64,000 nt of DNA from positions 1,178,001 through 1,242,000 of the forward strand of contig NZ_CP083582.1 of NCBI RefSeq assembly GCF_020091585.1, in the 5' to 3' direction. This stretch comes from Kovacikia minuta CCNUW1. Its GTDB lineage: Bacteria > Cyanobacteriota > Cyanobacteriia > Leptolyngbyales > Leptolyngbyaceae. The notes under the pieces were generated by a model that was not told where the DNA came from, did no database searches, and saw only the letters and a list, made by a program, of their open reading frames with translations. Within the stretch, counting starts at the first letter, position 1; the number at the start of each line of letters is the position of its first letter. This document shows positions 18,498-28,315 of the stretch, piece by piece. Both the position numbers and the translations under genes were made by a program.

Positions 18498-20334
18498 TTA
18501 CATGGGAGCGGCGATTTGCAGATTTACAGGGAGTGGTTTTTCAAGGTTCTGGTGAGCGGTTTTTAAGAGGGTTGTCAGGTACTGCCAGAGGAAATCCCGT
18601 TGCTTCATATTGAGGCTGTAAACTTGATGGCTCTGTCGGGAGAATACGGGAACTGCGGTGGCTGTTTGATAGTCCGGGTTCTGTTTCGATGCGGGCGTTA
18701 GTAGGATGTGATTGATCGAGGAGGGTACCAATCCTATGGGGAGTTGCCCTTCCAGCAAGTCAAGAATTGCCTGCTGACAACTTTGGACATCAATTCCCTG
18801 GTTTTCTAAAAGTTGGAGAACGTGCTCCAGAGAAAGGGGCTGGGTGGGAAATAGCCGCAGGAGTTCTCGGAGTAGAAAATAGTCGCTGTATTGATGATGG
18901 GCAGCATCCAGGAACTGGGGGTACAGCGGAAGTTTTGCCAGCCCGTGGGCAATCTGGCTGGAGGGATGGGGAGAGGAGTTTTGCTGGAGCAGGGTAGCAT
19001 GGGGAAACTTTTGCTGAAGCCAGCGATCGATCGCCGGAAAGGCAACCGTCCCCCCTACCCGAATCACTTGTTGAACTGCCTGGATGCCAGTCTCAGTCTC
19101 TGCCAGCAACCCGTTTAGCTCCCGGTTCAGAAGTTGAATGTAGGGAACCAGCACACGGTTATGCAAATCCTGCCGATGCATCGTCCATTGCTGATCGTTT
19201 AGCCCAAAACTGGCAGAATCTTGCTGTTGCAAGGCAGTTTTAATTTGTCGGGCGATCGCCAGCAGAATGCGTCCCAAATTATGGCTCTGGAGTCGTTGCT
19301 GGAAGCGGTAGCGTGTCTGTAAATCTGGTTCTCCGGGAAGCGGCAAATCCAGGCTGGTTTCTCCCAGGTTTCTCCAACCCCAAACGGAGGGATAAAACAA
19401 CTGGCAGATAATGTCCTGGTCGATCGCGTTTCCCCCATAGGCGATGCTGCGTAGGGATAAATGGGTTCGAGTCAAGGGTTGCCCGTCCTGAGGGGCATGG
19501 GTCAGGAGCAGTTCGGTAACGGTTGCTCCAGCATTCAAAACCAGGGTACCACCCTGCTGGAAGAGGGTTTCTTTGGGTCGAGTGGGTCGTTTTAAGTCCA
19601 ATTTCTCAGGTGGAACGGGAAATTGGGATAAGAGGGCGGCGATCGCGTCTGGAATAAAGAAAATCTGCTCTGGTTGCGCGACCAGCCCTGCGGCTAACAC
19701 AGCTTCCCGCAGGTTGAAGCGGTAGGTATCTGACCAGCCAGTGGGGCACCCCAGCACCACACCCACAACCTGAGCCAGTGCCAAATGGAACTCGTTTGCG
19801 TTCATGCCCTCGGCACTACAGTCTGATCCCGCTACCAATGTTTTCAGCAGGGCAATGATCGCCTGTTGACACCAGGCAAGGGGCAGGGAAAGCTGCTCAG
19901 ACCATTGCAGCCCAGGTTCCCAACTTTGAGACGGGTCAGACCAATAGGGAATTGCCAGGTCCAGGGATTGGCGGAAGTTACTCAACAGTAATCCCGGTGG
20001 TGTTGCGATCGGCTGTCCGGCAGCATTGACCCGCACTTGCAAGGCGCGATCGCCGCACTGCTGCTGGGGCTTCCGGTGGTTTAGCTAACTGTTCACTGGT
20101 CAGGAAAGCTACCGTTGGTAAGCGGTAGGATGAAGCTGCCGAAGCTTGCCCCATGTCTGACCAGCGAATGGGATGCAATTGGGCAGTCATCGGGTTCAGC
20201 AAAACCGCCGAAATTCCAGTTGAACCCACATCAATTCCCAAGTACCAGGCATTTGTCTCCCTGCCCCCCGGTCTCCCGGTCTCCTTATCCCCCAGCCTGG
20301 GGAACCCAGAATTAGGGGCGATCGCGCCGTCCAA
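18498..20334 (-). pseudogene. Hsp70/actin-fold ATPase-like protein, frameshifted
   Basis: Two frames make one protein of roughly 610 residues. The N-terminal frame has the phosphate-1 loop WYLGIDVGSTGISAVLLN and reaches SEQLAKPPE. Near 20060-20080 a one-base change shifts the frame, and the rest continues with QVRVNAAGQPIATPPG, a diverged phosphate-2 region (GGTLVLNAGATVTELLL) and the adenosine motif VIRVGGTVAFPAIDRWLQ. It resembles cyanobacterial Hsp70-family proteins with a long helical C-terminus. The TTG start and low-complexity first 25 residues are uncertain. It follows the large DLFAD-repeat protein by about 20 bases and probably shares its operon. Confidence 0.7.
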
Positions 20335-20354
20335 ATCCCTGGGGAGGTTCGCGG

Positions 20355-23300
20355 TTAGTACGCTTTCTTTTTTTTTTCAAAAGTCTGGGGCGCAGAACCC
20401 ACAGACTCTTGAGGAGAAGCAGGAGTCTCCAAATCCAATAGCTCGGAAGTAGGTGGGGAAGAATCCGAAAGCCCCCCCATCAGAGATTCAAAAGCTTGTT
20501 CCAACGTCAGGTCGTCATCATCGTCCGGCTGCCCAAAGGCCCCAGTACCAGGGATTTCGGCTTCCTGGGAAGGAACTTCCATGAATAGATCCTCCACCTG
20601 CGTCAGAGTAAAGTCCGTGGGGGGTTCAGGCAGGGCAGACATAGACGGCTCTGCTTCAGGCTCAGGCTCAGGCGCTGCTGGAGTATCGGCAAACAAATCA
20701 TCCAACCCTTCCAGGGTGAACCCAACAGGCTGGGAAAATGAAGAGACGACTGGGGAAGGGGAACTGACAGGCGCGGTATCGGCAAACAAATTCTCTGCCT
20801 CCTCCAGTGTAAAAACAGAAGGCTGAGCTGGTGGGCTGGGCTGGGCAGTGGTGGGGTTAGGAGCCACCGGGGTAGGAATATCGGCAAATAAATCACTGAT
20901 CCCTTCCCACGTAAAGGTAGGCGGTTGGGACGAAGCAACAGGGCTAGGTGCAACCGGAGTACCCGGTTTAGGGGCGGTTAGCGGGGAGTCATCCGGCTGG
21001 GCGGCGATCGGTTGTTCAGGGGGAGGCGGCGAAATTTCTGGCTGAGGGGCGATCGGTTCCTCAGGGACAAGGGTCTCACCGGGAGGTGGTGCTGGATTCA
21101 CGGAGGGAGCGGGGGGCAGGTCGCCAAACAGATCACCCATTCCCTCTAACGTAAAAGCAGCCGATTCTTCTTCCACAAATCCGGTGCTTGCAGGGGGTGG
21201 AACAGAACTAACTGGGGGCGCAGTAGCAGGAACATCCGCAAACAGATCGTCCATTCCTACCAGCGTAAAATCGGTATCGCTCTGAGTGGATGCAATCTGA
21301 GTTGGGGTGGTGGCTGGAGTTTCGGTTTCCGAAGGGGCGGGCGGAGTCACCAGGCTGGAGGGTTCGTTAAGCAGGCTGGCTGCCAACTCTTCCAGGGTAG
21401 GTTCCCGCTGGTCTGCCGGGGATTGTTGCGAAGCAGCAGTCGAAATCGGTGGAGAAGGTTCCTCCAGATTCCAACTTGCCAGGGTTGCCGCCGCCTCAGG
21501 CGTGGCATCGGGCAGAGAAGATTCCTCCGCACCCCAGTCCGCCAGCATTGGATCGGGTTGATTGACCCATTCCTGCGCAGGTGGTTGCGCGGGTAATTCA
21601 TCGGTCTGCTCCAGATTAAAGAGGTCTTCGTTTAACCGACTTAAGGTGGTCTCATCTACCCACAATTCCCCATCTGACTCAAGATTAGCCTCAGCTGTGG
21701 GCATTAAATCTTCCTCTGGAGCAGCGGGGACGTAGTGATCCCCAACGGGGTCGGTCCCTGGAGCAGGAATCGGGTTGGAGGGGGGGACCTCCGGCGGGGG
21801 AGGAGAGGAGGGAACAACATTCCAGCCAAGGGTTTGGTTAAACAATTCCTGGGTTGCTGCATCAGTTGCGGGTGGACCCCCCGCAGAAGAAATTATGGCT
21901 GCCAGATCCGCCTGGGTCTGTTGATCGAGGGAGGTTTCTGCCAGGAGATCGGTGAGGGCATTAATTTCGTCGATGCCCCCTGTTTCCAGGTCTGCAACCG
22001 CTGGTGAATCTGACCCCTTTGATAATGGATCGGTCATGGCTGCCAGATCTGCCGTCTCTGCCGAAGTGGGGATCTCTACGGAAGCTGCAATTTTAGCTAA
22101 GTCTGAAACTTCGATCGGGTCTGCAATGGTGGATGGGATGTCATCCTGCCGGTTAGCAAGTTGTGCTGGGGTTGCAACTTTTGGTTCCTGCGATCGCCCA
22201 GCTTCAGTCGCTACAGGAATCGCGGGTTTCAAGTTTGCAGGCGGGGGCGGTGCTACCACATCCCAGCCAACGGTGGGATCATTGACGATCAACCCTTCTG
22301 TGCCCGCAAAGGGAAACAACTCCGCCCCATTTTCAGTGGATAGGTCAGCGTGGGCAGCCGCAGTCTGTGGTGGGGAAGGTTGCCAGGTACTTGTCAGCTC
22401 CGTTTCATCCACCAGGTCAGCGGGGATAGCATCCTTGCCAAACAATTCATAAAACTCATCCAGTTCATTTTGCGCATCATTGACGATTTGCCCTGGTTCA
22501 GCTTCTCCCGATTCAGCTTCCAGCTTTGTCGGTTGATTGCTACTGGTGAGCATGCGATCGATCTCGGCTTCCGTCTCTTCCAGGGAGAGATTGGCGGTTA
22601 CTTCAAGTTCGCCCGTCAACTGCTCTAACAGCTTGAGGGCGGCATCAATTTCCGCCGTGTCCTCTCCTGCTTCTAGCTGGCTGAGTTCCAGATCGGTCAA
22701 ATTGAGGTTGGGCAGGTCTAAATTCTCTAACCCCAAACCTTCCAATTGAGTCCCTTTATCGTCACCACGGGCAGAGCGAAGCCAGGCGTCGATCGCCGCA
22801 TCTACCGACGCATCCGACAACGGTTCAGCATCGGACTGAGCCGTTTCCGAAAGAGCCTGAGGCGGCAATTCAGCACCCGGATAGGGAAGCTTCAGATCCG
22901 ATGAATCCTCTGCCGCCTGAGGGTGTAAATTTTCCTCCGATGGGGTGTGGGGGGTGGGGTGTAGGGCGGGGGGTGGGGCGTCTACAGGTGGGGAATGGGG
23001 AGGGGACGGCTGGGCTGTTTCCTGCTGGGGTAGGGAATTAGCCGCCGATTCAGTGGGTTGTAAGTGGGTAGAGGGTTCTTGTCCAGGCTGTTGAGTGAGT
23101 TGGTTAACCAACCCCGTAAACATCACTTCACCCTGATGCCCCAAATTGTGCATCCGCTCCAATCCCTGTGCCAGGGATTCCTGATATGCCTGCACATTCC
23201 GTTCCAGGGATTCAAACACCGACTTCAGGGTGGAATCGAGCTTGATCACCAGCGGGTCAGAAGCGGGCTGCAAGGGAGATTGCCCCAATGGGGGGGAATA

Positions 23301-23954
23301 GGAATGGGGTACAAGGTCGGTAGATACGGGAGCGATCGCAGACCCCGAACTTGCCAGCATCGAAGATTCTTTTGCCGGAAGGGATGGATTGCTATTTTTG
23401 AGAGCCTGCGCTACCTGCTGAGACAGGGTGTCTTGAAGGCGACCCATGAGGATATGCAAAAACTCAGCAATCATCTGCTGCTGGTTTGCCTGAAGCTGAG
23501 ACGTATTGTAGCTCAGACGTTGGGCTTCCAGTTGTTCAACTTCCCGGCGCAACTGTTCCCGTTGTTGTTGCAAAGCGTCCAGTTCGGCCTGGAGGGGATG
23601 GAGTAAACTTGCGCGCAAATAGCCCATTTCTTGAATGACCGTTTCAAGCATCTGTTGGGCAGACATTGGTGACGAACGGGCACCCTGAAACGGTTCGATC
23701 GGTTGGGAAGCCTGGGGCGATTGATAGGAAAAGTCGTGCGCCAGCAGATCTGGTCTGGCGGCGTTGCGTTCGCTTCCTTCTTGAATCGCCGATCGCCGTT
23801 GGAGTGCAACCAGGTAGTTGCGGACACGCTCCAGCATCTGGCGCTGTTGGGTCGCTTCACCCGACATAACCCAGGGCAACCGGGTTGTTGACCTTTGCAG
23901 AACGCCATCAATGTCTGCAATCAATGCTTGAATTTGATCCTTCTGAGAAGTCAC
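20355..23954 (-). CDS. Giant acidic scaffold-like protein with DLFAD motif array
   Basis: A protein of about 1,199 residues without a recognised enzyme domain. Residues 1-100 are helical (KDQIQALIADIDGVLQ, ERVRNYLVALQRR). A coiled coil follows (LQAELDALQQQREQLRREVE, near 125-190), then a long acidic, Pro/Ala-rich disordered region. The C-terminal third holds at least six copies of a degenerate F-T-L-E-G-x-x-D-L-F-A-D motif (near residues 890, 930, 1012, 1046, 1076 and 1115), separated by proline-rich linkers; a weaker LTLEQAFESL lies near 1148. Two earlier GW(N/D)VV-x-PPPP repeats are also seen. Start is GTG with GAGG 7 bases upstream. It leads into the Hsp70-like gene, a likely partner. Confidence 0.7.
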   Translation of the reverse strand: MTSQKDQIQALIADIDGVLQRSTTRLPWVMSGEATQQRQMLERVRNYLVALQRRSAIQEGSERNAARPDLLAHDFSYQSPQASQPIEPFQGARSSPMSAQQMLETVIQEMGYLRASLLHPLQAELDALQQQREQLRREVEQLEAQRLSYNTSQLQANQQQMIAEFLHILMGRLQDTLSQQVAQALKNSNPSLPAKESSMLASSGSAIAPVSTDLVPHSYSPPLGQSPLQPASDPLVIKLDSTLKSVFESLERNVQAYQESLAQGLERMHNLGHQGEVMFTGLVNQLTQQPGQEPSTHLQPTESAANSLPQQETAQPSPPHSPPVDAPPPALHPTPHTPSEENLHPQAAEDSSDLKLPYPGAELPPQALSETAQSDAEPLSDASVDAAIDAWLRSARGDDKGTQLEGLGLENLDLPNLNLTDLELSQLEAGEDTAEIDAALKLLEQLTGELEVTANLSLEETEAEIDRMLTSSNQPTKLEAESGEAEPGQIVNDAQNELDEFYELFGKDAIPADLVDETELTSTWQPSPPQTAAAHADLSTENGAELFPFAGTEGLIVNDPTVGWDVVAPPPPANLKPAIPVATEAGRSQEPKVATPAQLANRQDDIPSTIADPIEVSDLAKIAASVEIPTSAETADLAAMTDPLSKGSDSPAVADLETGGIDEINALTDLLAETSLDQQTQADLAAIISSAGGPPATDAATQELFNQTLGWNVVPSSPPPPEVPPSNPIPAPGTDPVGDHYVPAAPEEDLMPTAEANLESDGELWVDETTLSRLNEDLFNLEQTDELPAQPPAQEWVNQPDPMLADWGAEESSLPDATPEAAATLASWNLEEPSPPISTAASQQSPADQREPTLEELAASLLNEPSSLVTPPAPSETETPATTPTQIASTQSDTDFTLVGMDDLFADVPATAPPVSSVPPPASTGFVEEESAAFTLEGMGDLFGDLPPAPSVNPAPPPGETLVPEEPIAPQPEISPPPPEQPIAAQPDDSPLTAPKPGTPVAPSPVASSQPPTFTWEGISDLFADIPTPVAPNPTTAQPSPPAQPSVFTLEEAENLFADTAPVSSPSPVVSSFSQPVGFTLEGLDDLFADTPAAPEPEPEAEPSMSALPEPPTDFTLTQVEDLFMEVPSQEAEIPGTGAFGQPDDDDDLTLEQAFESLMGGLSDSSPPTSELLDLETPASPQESVGSAPQTFEKKKKAY

Positions 23955-24424
23955 AATGTAACCTCTGACTTGTATTGGCAGAAGTGGGCGAGATGTAAAT
24001 TGCACCCGACTCCATTCGATTAGGTTTCCCAGAGATAGCGACGGGTATCACTCCCTGACCAAAGCCTTGAATTATTCTGATCGAAGTCCACTACTTTAAG
24101 ATATCCAACCGGAAAGCGAATGGAAATTAATCTCGATCAGTTTCTTACTTGCAAATTGGGAGAGCAAGCCAGATAAGCAAATGCTGAAGTAGCCAACTCT
24201 AAGAACAGGCAAAAGCCGGAAGGAAGCGATGAGTTATTGACTGCCCCAGGTTTCCCTGGCTTTCATCATAAAATTGCCTTCGGGCTGAGGGAGTTTGTAA
24301 AGACTGCTCATTTTAATACTTGGAAAACTCAAATAGTTAATGATATGCCATTTGCACAAAGTGTACGTGATGAACGCGGAAAAGTTACAAAATCTCAGAA
24401 AGTTAATTCGATTTCAACGGTGGA

Positions 24425-24516
24425 TATAGCGATCCTATCTGGATTGGGAAAGGACTTTCCCGGAGGGAAAGACTTTCCCAACTCTCCTTTTTCACCAATG
24501 ATTCAGGACTGCTATA
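24425..24516. repeat. TATAGC hairpin element, copy 2
   Basis: Ends TATAGCGATCCTAT and (inward from the right) TATAGCAGTCCTGAAT. The interior differs from the other copies: GGGAAAG/CTTTCCC blocks that can form a stem in the same place. Confidence 0.6.
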
Positions 24517-24704
24517 TGACTCCATGCTGCTTGAGTCTTTTGCTCCCATCTGCGGTTACACCAACGAACTTATGTCTCACCTAAGTCAGAACTGCTGACC
24601 AGAAGTTCAGAGCAGCTTTAGGTTATTATTACTATTAATTATATTTTTGTACCAAAAGCAGCCGTTGTTGAATTGGGCGTTTTAATCGTATGCTCAGTGA
24701 CTAT

Positions 24705-24772
24705 TGCCCGCTGAGGCAGCTTCTAGACGATCGTTAAGTGCCCGCTGAGGCAGCTTCTAGGCGATCGTTAAG
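24705..24772. repeat. 34-base tandem duplication
   Basis: Two head-to-tail copies of a 34-base unit starting TGCCCGCTGAGGCAGC and ending CGATCGTTAAG, with one mismatch. Each holds a small GCTG-AGG-CAGC hairpin. It lies about 170 bases before the Crp/Fnr gene. Confidence 0.8.
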
Positions 24773-24945
24773 TGCTGGTAAGTAGGGCTTTGAGGTAAGC
24801 TGGACTAACCTTCAGAGTTTGGCAATTTTAACAAACCTCCCAACAGGGTCAAAGTTTAAATTGAATCAGTCAACTTTAATCAGTCAACTTTAAGCCGTTG
24901 CATTATCATTTAACCCTGATCTGAGAATTTTCGTCGCGACAGCCC

Positions 24946-25647
24946 ATGGAAGATCGATATAATCCTCGAGATGTCACTGCCAACATATCGATTCGGCTGG
25001 CTCCATTCTTTCAGGGGTTACCAGAGGCGGCTGTAGAAAAGGCAACTGCCCATGTGGTGATGCGGAGTCACCCCGCCAATCAGGTGATTCTTTTGGAGAA
25101 TGATTGGGGGAGTTCGGTCTACTTTATCCTGAATGGCTGGGTCAAAATCCGAACCTATAATCTGGATGGCAAGGAAGTGACCCTTAATATTCTAGGGAAA
25201 GGCGAATTGTTTGGGGAAATGGCTCCGCTGGATGAGGTACCCCGTTCAACGGATGTCATTACCCTGGCACCCACGGTAATTGGGAATATGCCCGCCCAGG
25301 ATTTTGTCACTTTGCTGAATACGGAACCCCAATCAGGAATTCGATTAGCACAGTTGATGGCACGACGGTTACGGCAGGTAAATCGACGCCTGCGACTGCG
25401 CGAGTCGGATAGCACTTCCCGTGTTGCAGATATTTTGCTGTTTCTGGCAGATGGGCAGGGGAAGAAGAGTGCCAAAGGAACGGAGATCCCCAACCTCCCC
25501 CATCGGGAACTCAGTAGCCTGAGCGGATTAGCGCGGGAAACTGTGACGCGAGTTTTGAGTAAGCTGGAGAAAAAGGGGCTGATTGAGCGCGATCGCGATA
25601 TTCTCACCATCCCTGACACCCATGCACTGGAACGCTTGATGATTTAG
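24946..25647 (+). CDS. Crp/Fnr-family transcriptional regulator
   Basis: A 233-residue regulator. An N-terminal cyclic-nucleotide-binding-type beta-roll (VILLENDWGSSVYFILNGWV, GELFGEMAPLDEVPRS) is joined by a long helix to a winged-helix domain with the recognition region ELSSLSGLARETVTRVLSKL. It is not NtcA, whose sequence differs clearly. It lacks the Fnr Cys cluster, so a small-molecule ligand is likely. The ATG gives the usual cyanobacterial start MEDRYxPR. Targets cannot be told. Confidence 0.9.
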   Translation: MEDRYNPRDVTANISIRLAPFFQGLPEAAVEKATAHVVMRSHPANQVILLENDWGSSVYFILNGWVKIRTYNLDGKEVTLNILGKGELFGEMAPLDEVPRSTDVITLAPTVIGNMPAQDFVTLLNTEPQSGIRLAQLMARRLRQVNRRLRLRESDSTSRVADILLFLADGQGKKSAKGTEIPNLPHRELSSLSGLARETVTRVLSKLEKKGLIERDRDILTIPDTHALERLMI

Positions 25648-25731
25648 CAAGAGTCAGGTGTCAGGGAATCAAGGGAGTCAGGTTTCAGATGTCAGGAGGA
25701 GAAAGGCATTCTGGCTTCTGGCTCTTAGCTC

Positions 25732-26574
25732 CTATTTCCTGATTGCATGGGTCACACTCACCTGGCTTCTGACTTCAACTTCCGGTTTATCCGAGGGATT
25801 GTAGGGTGGCGTTGTCTCATCCGTTACCAGGGTCAGGGGCGAGGCAGAGACCCCCACCTTGGTGCCACAGCCCAGTGAAGCAGAGGAGCCAATCAGGGGT
25901 AGTACGGTGACAGACAACAGCTCACCCAGTTCAACCTTGACATCCTGTGCCAGGGTGGTCATTTGCCGTTTCGCATCCTGGAGGGCAATTTGACGGGCCG
26001 ATCGCTCCAGAGGTTCACAGCGATCGACGGAATAGACCGCCCCAATAGTCTGAAGAAAGAGTTGCTGCCCCGATTTGAGGGATTGATCAACCGTCAACAC
26101 GATTTGTTGCAGCCTGTCCTGGGTGGGTTTGTCTACCTTGACAAGCAGTTTGGGATTCTGGATCGAACCGGTTTGAACCGTGATGTTGCGGGCGGGTATC
26201 CCAGCAGTCATCAGGGCATTCACCGTGGGCTTGAGGGCGGTTTCTGCCAGCTTCCGAGAATCCTGAATGGAGAGTCCGGGAGCGTCTGCTGCCGCAGCGC
26301 TGCTCTCCTCCCGGCTGCCAAACCGAAATTCCAATAGGGCAGCATCTGCCGGAGCCTTGACCTGTCCCTGACCCATCACTGTCAGCGATCGTCGCCCCAC
26401 GGTCGTTTGGGTTACTCCCAGACATCCCTGTGCATCTGGTGTCGCAGCGATCGTTTCATTGCCAGCTGCCGCTAATTGACAATCTGGATTTGCGATCGCG
26501 GTCTGCATGCCTCCCATGCCAAAGCTAATCATCACCAACGCTGAAAACGAAGGGAAAATCATAAATTTTCTCAT
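25732..26574 (-). CDS. Secreted SIMPL (DUF541) domain protein
   Basis: A 280-residue exported protein. Signal peptide at residues 1-28 (MRKFMIFPSFSALVMISFG). The SIMPL domain starts near residue 60 (SLTVMGQGQVKAPADAALLE) and ends with the typical PPYNPSDKPEVEVRSQVSVTH. SIMPL proteins are periplasmic or outer-membrane linked and of uncertain role (E. coli YggE is linked to oxidative stress). I preferred the ATG with AGGGAA upstream to a start 36 bases earlier, because it gives a clean signal peptide. Confidence 0.85.
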   Translation of the reverse strand: MRKFMIFPSFSALVMISFGMGGMQTAIANPDCQLAAAGNETIAATPDAQGCLGVTQTTVGRRSLTVMGQGQVKAPADAALLEFRFGSREESSAAAADAPGLSIQDSRKLAETALKPTVNALMTAGIPARNITVQTGSIQNPKLLVKVDKPTQDRLQQIVLTVDQSLKSGQQLFLQTIGAVYSVDRCEPLERSARQIALQDAKRQMTTLAQDVKVELGELLSVTVLPLIGSSASLGCGTKVGVSASPLTLVTDETTPPYNPSDKPEVEVRSQVSVTHAIRK

Positions 26575-26639
26575 TGAGTTCAGTTCCCTACTGACATGTG
26601 CCCTTGGCAAGTATATTTCACCCGAATAGCAGGTGTCAG

Positions 26640-26720
26640 GGGGTAGGGGGTAGGGGGTGGGAGCAAGGGAGTTAGGAGTTAGGAGTTAGGAGTTAGGAGT
26701 TAGGAGTTAGGAGTTAGGGG
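26640..26720. repeat. GTTAGGA heptamer repeats
   Basis: About seven units of GTTAGGA preceded by GGGGGTA units, filling the gap upstream of the SIMPL gene. Confidence 0.85.
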
Positions 26721-26780
26721 AGGATAGGGAGAAAAGGGAGACTTTTCAATCCCTCATCCCTCATCCCCCATCCCCATCCC

Positions 26781-27557
26781 TCATCCCTCCGCTGTCACAT
26801 ACGCTGATGTGATACCGCCATCAACCAGGAAAGTAGAACCATTCACGAATGAGGATTCGTCACTGGCTAAAAACAAGGCAACCTGAGCAATTTCGGTCGC
26901 CTGGGCAAGGCGTCCGGGGGGAATGTGAACGAGACGACGCTGGCGACGGGCAGGGTCAGACATTAATTCTGCCAGCAGGGGGGTTTCTACAGGACCGGGA
27001 CAAAGGGCATTAACCCGGATATTCTGACGGGCGAATTCCACAGAAATCTCGCGAGTCAGGGAAAGGACGCCCCCTTTGCTGGCGGTATAAGCGACCTGCG
27101 AGGTTGCAGCTCCCATCACCGCCACAAAGGAAGCGGTATTGATAATTGAACCGCCCCCCGCGCGTAGCAGTGCCGGGATGCCATACTTGCATCCCAGGAA
27201 AACCCCTTTAAGATTGACGTTCATTGTTAAATCCCAAACGGCTTCCTCCGTATCCAGGACGGAACCATCGGCTGGATGAAAAATCCCTGCATTGTTAAAT
27301 AAAATATTCAGCTTGCCATAGGCCGTTTCCGCTGCCTCAATCATTGCCTTGGCATCCGAAGCTTTTGAAACATCGGCGGGAACAAATGTTGCTTGCCCGT
27401 CTGCGGCTTGAATCATCGAAACCGTCTCCTGACCAGCCTCCTGATTCAGGTCACAAACCACCACCTGAGCACCTTCTTTGGCAAACAGCAGGGCAGACTC
27501 CCGCCCGATTCCGCTGCCTGCTCCCGTAATCAGTGCCACCTTGTTAAGTAAACGCAT
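26781..27557 (-). CDS. Short-chain dehydrogenase/reductase
   Basis: A 258-residue classical SDR. Cofactor motif TGAGSGIG near residues 11-18, NNAG near 90, catalytic Ser and YTASKGG, and the C-terminal FLVDGG typical of glucose 1-dehydrogenase/3-oxoacyl-ACP-reductase-like enzymes. The acidic residue after the second strand (VVCDLNQ) predicts NAD(H) preference. Substrate unknown. It lies alone, with repeat DNA on both sides. Confidence 0.92.
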   Translation of the reverse strand: MRLLNKVALITGAGSGIGRESALLFAKEGAQVVVCDLNQEAGQETVSMIQAADGQATFVPADVSKASDAKAMIEAAETAYGKLNILFNNAGIFHPADGSVLDTEEAVWDLTMNVNLKGVFLGCKYGIPALLRAGGGSIINTASFVAVMGAATSQVAYTASKGGVLSLTREISVEFARQNIRVNALCPGPVETPLLAELMSDPARRQRRLVHIPPGRLAQATEIAQVALFLASDESSFVNGSTFLVDGGITSAYVTAEG

Positions 27558-27774
27558 AGATGAAGAAATCAGAATTGAGAAGTCAGAATCAGAATAGCGT
27601 TTGATGGGTATGGGGTGTAGGGTGGGGGGAGTGGGGAATGGGGAATGGGGGAGAAAATCTTGCTTTGGGATGAACCCATTGTAGAGACGCGATGAATCAG
27701 GTCTTTACCGGTGTTACGCGATCGTCTACAACCCATCTAGAGCACTACCTGACTCGCTTTACTCGCTTTAGAGG

Positions 27775-28040
27775 CAGCCCAGCTTCGTTCAAAGATAACT
27801 CGACCTGGCTCACAGACCGCTCGACTTGGCTCAGAGGCAGCCCAGCTTCGTTCAGAGATAGCTCAACTCAGTTCAGAAATAGCTCGACTCAGTTCAGAGA
27901 TAGCTCGACTCAGTTCAGAAATAGCTCGACTCAGTTCAAAGATAGCTCGACTTAGTTCAGAGATAGCTCGACTCAGTTCAAAGATAGCTCGACTTAGTTC
28001 AGAGATAGCTCGACTCAGTTCAGAGATAGCTCGACTTATT
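27775..28040. repeat. 21-base minisatellite
   Basis: About ten head-to-tail 21-base units built from AGCTCGACTCAGTTCAGA with small variants (TCAAAG, TTAGTT), preceded by related GAGGCAGCCCAGCTTCG units; one more such unit reappears near 28208. The plus strand reads open for 87 codons because the unit is a multiple of three, but it has no start signal and the repeats continue past the stop, so I treat it as non-coding. Confidence 0.85.
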
Positions 28041-28070
28041 AACCTGGCAATATTTGATCTAGCATGAGCT

Positions 28071-28150
28071 GTAGGGTGCTGTTAGGCATCGCCGTAACGC
28101 ACCGCTAACCCACGCCTCGGTGCGTTACGCTGTCGCTAACAGCACCCTAC
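28071..28150. repeat. Long imperfect hairpin repeat
   Basis: Ends GTAGGGTGCTGTTAG and CTAACAGCACCCTAC are perfect complements, with an inner GTAACGCACCG / CGGTGCGTTAC stem. This is a hairpin repeat type common in cyanobacterial intergenic DNA. Confidence 0.8.
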
Positions 28151-28254
28151 GCAATCATGGCGCAATTCCAAAATATGTAGGAACAAAAGCTGCCGGGTTA
28201 ATAGTTCAGAGGCAGCCCAGCTTCGTTCAAGAATGACCTGGCTGGACGTTCTAT

Positions 28255-28315
28255 GCCCCACACCCCACACCCCACACCCCACACCCCACACCCCACACCC
28301 CACACCCCACACCCT
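28255..28315. repeat. CCCCACA heptamer tract
   Basis: About eight perfect tandem CCCCACA units ending just before the 3' end of the C26 amidase gene. Confidence 0.9.

Larger units (their letters stand above)
24006..24945. other. Long non-coding gap before the Crp/Fnr gene
   Basis: About 940 bases between divergent genes with no convincing frame. It holds a TATAGC hairpin element, a 34-base tandem duplication and, near 24870-24895, two tandem ATCAGTCAACTTTA units. Promoters for both flanking genes must lie here; I cannot place them with confidence. Confidence 0.6.

Noticed and set aside
24237-24584. Open frame of 115 codons upstream of the Crp/Fnr gene
   Set aside because: It runs through a TATAGC hairpin element and has no protein-like composition or start signal.
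24705-24772. CRISPR-like direct repeats
   Set aside because: The copies touch each other with no spacers, and no cas genes are present. None of the heptamer or minisatellite tracts has spacer structure either.
27692-27955. Protein of 87 residues made of SSTQFRD repeats
   Set aside because: It is an open frame through a 21-base minisatellite with no ribosome-binding site, and the repeat continues past the stop.
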